8,158 nucleotides of DNA from Archangium sp. (GTDB taxonomy: Bacteria; Myxococcota; Myxococcia; Myxococcales; Myxococcaceae): positions 1-8,158 of the forward strand of contig JAEUJR010000338.1 in assembly GCA_016793585.1 (NCBI GenBank), given 5' to 3'. Below the pieces are notes generated by a model that was not told the origin of the DNA, searched no databases, and saw nothing but the letters and a program-made list of their open reading frames with translations. This document shows positions 6,351 to 8,158 of this stretch, piece after piece. Within the stretch, counting starts at the first letter, position 1. Every line of letters starts with the position of its first letter. A program made the translations under genes and the position numbers.

Positions 6351-6396
6351 TCCGGCGATGCTCGCCAGCTCCTCACCCGCCGCGACCGCACGCCCG

Positions 6397-7767
6397 GTGC
6401 GCCGCCATCTGCAGCAGGGTCTGCGTCTGATGCTGCTCACGTCGCTGCTGCTCTCGGGGTGCCGCCTGGCGGTCGGCTCATTCGACGAGTGCTCGACGAA
6501 CGCCGACTGCGCCACCCGCGGCGCCGAGCTCGAGTGCGTCGACAAGCTCTGCGTCTCGCTGCCCGCCCTCGACGAGCGCTGCACCCGCATCGGAGACACC
6601 TCGGCGAACGCGCTCGTGCTGGGCAGCGTGTTGCCGCTCACGCGCGCCGATGGCGCGCAGAACCTGACGGGCGTGGCGCGACTGCAGGCGTTGCAGCTGG
6701 CCATCGAGCAGATGAACCCACCGCAGCGGCAGGGCGTGCGTGGGCGCCCCATCGGCCTGCTCTCGTGTGACTCGACGTCACGCACCGACGTGGTGGCGAC
6801 GCTCTCGCAACACCTCACCCGCCGGGGCGTGCTCGCGCTCTTCTCGTCGACGAGCGGTGAGACCATCGCCGCGTCGCGCGTCACGGTGCCTGCGAACACC
6901 GTGCTGATGTCGGTGTCAGCGACGGCCGCCGAGATTACCGACCTCGCCGATGGCGCCCCCGACGCGGGGCCGCAGGAGCCAGGCCTGGTGTGGAGAACCG
7001 CCGCGCCCGACTCGTTGCAGGCGCGCGTGCTCTCCCGCTTCCTCGTCGACGCGGGCACGCCGATGACGGCCGTCGTGCACGTCAACGACACCTATGGCCA
7101 GGGCCTCGCCGTCGCCTTCGGGCGTGAGTACCCGCCGGCGAAGCAGCGCGCGTTCCCCTACACGCAGAACGGCGCTCTCGACGCGACCCTCGACAGCGCG
7201 GCCCAGGTGAGCCCCGACGCGCTGGTGCTGGTCGCCTTCCCCGACGACGCCGTGCGCCTGGCGAGAGCGGCCCAGCAGCGGCCCGCGTTGATGGGCAGGC
7301 GGCTCGTCTTCACCGACGCGGCGCGTTCGCCCGTACTGCTCATCGCCGAGACCGAAGGTGCGTTCGGCACCTCGGGCGCGCCCGCCGACGCGTCGTCAGA
7401 GGCACTTCAGTATTTCACCACGCAGTACCGGCAGCGCTTCGGCATCGACCCGCTCACCGTGAGCGCCACCACCAACGCCTTCGATGCGATGATGTCGCTG
7501 ATGCTCGCCCTGCATCTGTCGAACGCCGAAGGTGGCCTGCCGCTCGCGCGCGCGCTGACGAAGCTGAGCTCGGGCATGAAGGTGCCCCTGGTGCCGACGA
7601 GCTTCACGACGCTGGTGCGTGAGCTCGACCAGCACGGCACCGTCGACATCGACGGCGCGTCGGGCCCGCTCGACTTCGACGCGCGCACGGGTGAAGCGCC
7701 AGCGCCAGTCGAGCTGTGGCGCGTGCAGGGCCAGCAGTTTCAGCGCGTCGAGGTGGTGGTGCCGTGA
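6397..7767 (+). CDS. Lipoprotein of the type I periplasmic-binding fold (branched-chain amino-acid type)
   Basis: With GTG 6397 the product is 456 residues. The start MRRHLQQGLRLMLLTSLLLSGC has a basic n-region, hydrophobic core and lipobox LLSGC with acceptor Cys22, so it should be lipid-anchored. A cysteine cluster follows (Cys32, 38, 47, 52, 62). From residue 73 the sequence matches the Peripla_BP_6/LivJ fold: LVLGSVLPLT, a helix ALQLAIEQMN, GRPIGLLSCDS, and the second-lobe VVHVNDTYGQGLA (226-238). These proteins bind amino acids or related small ligands, either feeding an ABC importer or acting as sensors; no permease or ATPase is nearby. The frame is open back to ATG 6115, which overlaps the TPR gene, but the extra 94 codons lie on the repeat, have a weaker third-position GC bias (about 80%) and would bury the signal peptide. 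ATG 6430 and 6358 are further alternatives. The stop overlaps the kinase gene by four bases. Confidence 0.85.
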   Translation: MRRHLQQGLRLMLLTSLLLSGCRLAVGSFDECSTNADCATRGAELECVDKLCVSLPALDERCTRIGDTSANALVLGSVLPLTRADGAQNLTGVARLQALQLAIEQMNPPQRQGVRGRPIGLLSCDSTSRTDVVATLSQHLTRRGVLALFSSTSGETIAASRVTVPANTVLMSVSATAAEITDLADGAPDAGPQEPGLVWRTAAPDSLQARVLSRFLVDAGTPMTAVVHVNDTYGQGLAVAFGREYPPAKQRAFPYTQNGALDATLDSAAQVSPDALVLVAFPDDAVRLARAAQQRPALMGRRLVFTDAARSPVLLIAETEGAFGTSGAPADASSEALQYFTTQYRQRFGIDPLTVSATTNAFDAMMSLMLALHLSNAEGGLPLARALTKLSSGMKVPLVPTSFTTLVRELDQHGTVDIDGASGPLDFDARTGEAPAPVELWRVQGQQFQRVEVVVP

Positions 7768-8158
7768 GCTTCGAGGGTGACCACCCCGACGAGAACACCC
7801 TCGTCGAGTACGTGCGAGGCGCGCTCAGCCAGCACGGGCGCCAGGCCGTCAACGTGCATGTCGACGAGTGCGACAGTTGCCGGCGCACGCTCGCGGCCCT
7901 CGCCCGGCACGTCAGCATCAAGACGGCGGAGCACTCGGTCGACGTCGTCGACACCCAGCCCGAGGCCATGGGCGCCGCCATCGGCCACGTGCTCGACGGG
8001 CGCTTTCGCATCGAGAGCCTGCTGGGCGGCGGCGCGATGGGCGTCGTCTTCGAAGCCGAAGACCTGCAGCTGAAGGAGCGCGTGGCCGTGAAGATGCTCG
8101 CGCCCAACGTGGTGAAGCGGGGCGACGCGCTCGAGCTGCTGCGCCGCGAGATTCTGCT
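7764..8158 (+). CDS. Ser/Thr protein kinase with N-terminal zinc-finger motif (3' end outside window)
   Basis: The first 131 codons of a Hanks-type kinase that runs off the right edge. GTG at 7764 shares GTGA with the stop of the lipoprotein gene. Residues 32-39 (HVDECDSC) give an H-x3-C-x2-C pattern, with an N-terminal helix before and a basic helix after it, as in the zinc-binding anti-sigma-factor type domain found at the start of many myxobacterial kinases. The kinase domain begins near 79 (GRFRIESLLGGGAMGVVFEAED) with the glycine loop GGGAMG at 88-93, the ATP-anchoring Lys110 in VAVKML, and the helix-C glutamate probably Glu129 in LRREIL. The catalytic HRD and DFG motifs lie beyond the window, so activity cannot be judged. 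The kinase domain should be cytoplasmic; a later membrane helix and periplasmic domain are possible but not visible. Its place as a translationally coupled gene after a ligand-binding lipoprotein suggests an envelope-signalling role. Confidence 0.93.
   Translation, partial: MSFEGDHPDENTLVEYVRGALSQHGRQAVNVHVDECDSCRRTLAALARHVSIKTAEHSVDVVDTQPEAMGAAIGHVLDGRFRIESLLGGGAMGVVFEAEDLQLKERVAVKMLAPNVVKRGDALELLRREIL

Noticed and set aside
1..8158. tRNA, rRNA, CRISPR array, transposase or integrase
   Set aside because: By eye, no cloverleaf with a conserved GGTTCGAATCC-like arm, no regularly spaced identical repeats and no DDE or tyrosine/serine recombinase motifs were found; the only repeats are the degenerate units at 6123-6350.

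Overview
The window is high-GC bacterial DNA with strong G/C bias at third codon positions, GTG and TTG starts, and several 4-base gene overlaps. Together with a Ser/Thr kinase carrying an N-terminal zinc-binding motif, a signal peptide/TPR/proline-rich/two-helix protein and a lipoprotein with a cysteine cluster, this suggests a member of Myxococcota or a related delta-proteobacterial lineage. That placement is an inference from gene style, not from a marker alignment.

Layout. Bases 1-1502 hold two minus-strand genes joined by a GTGA overlap: a 320-residue protein of unknown function and, downstream of it, a possibly exported protein with a CxxC motif that runs off the left edge. Their third-position GC is visibly lower than in the rest of the window. 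A 40-base divergent gap leads to a small plus-strand NTF2/SnoaL-like protein (1543-1905). Its stop codon shares the palindrome CTAG with the stop of the convergent recF gene (1902-3011, minus). A 90-base divergent gap separates recF from a plus-strand BtuF-like substrate-binding-fold protein that lacks a signal peptide (about 3102-3968).

The right half (4047 to the end) looks like one plus-strand operon: a 44-codon small ORF, a single-pass membrane protein, a TPR membrane protein, a type I (branched-chain amino-acid type) periplasmic-binding lipoprotein and a Ser/Thr protein kinase cut off by the right edge. Most junctions are 1-27 bases or overlap. The exception is 6119-6396, which contains two or three degenerate copies of a hairpin-bearing repeat. 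This stretch is open in the frame of the lipoprotein gene and makes its start ambiguous.

Working model (inference): the right-hand cluster is an envelope-sensing kinase module. A lipid-anchored ligand-binding protein and two membrane proteins with large periplasmic or proline-rich parts are co-expressed with a cytoplasmic kinase, and no transporter permease or ATPase is visible. The remaining genes are housekeeping (recF), a probable cobalamin/metal-complex binding protein, and uncharacterised proteins.
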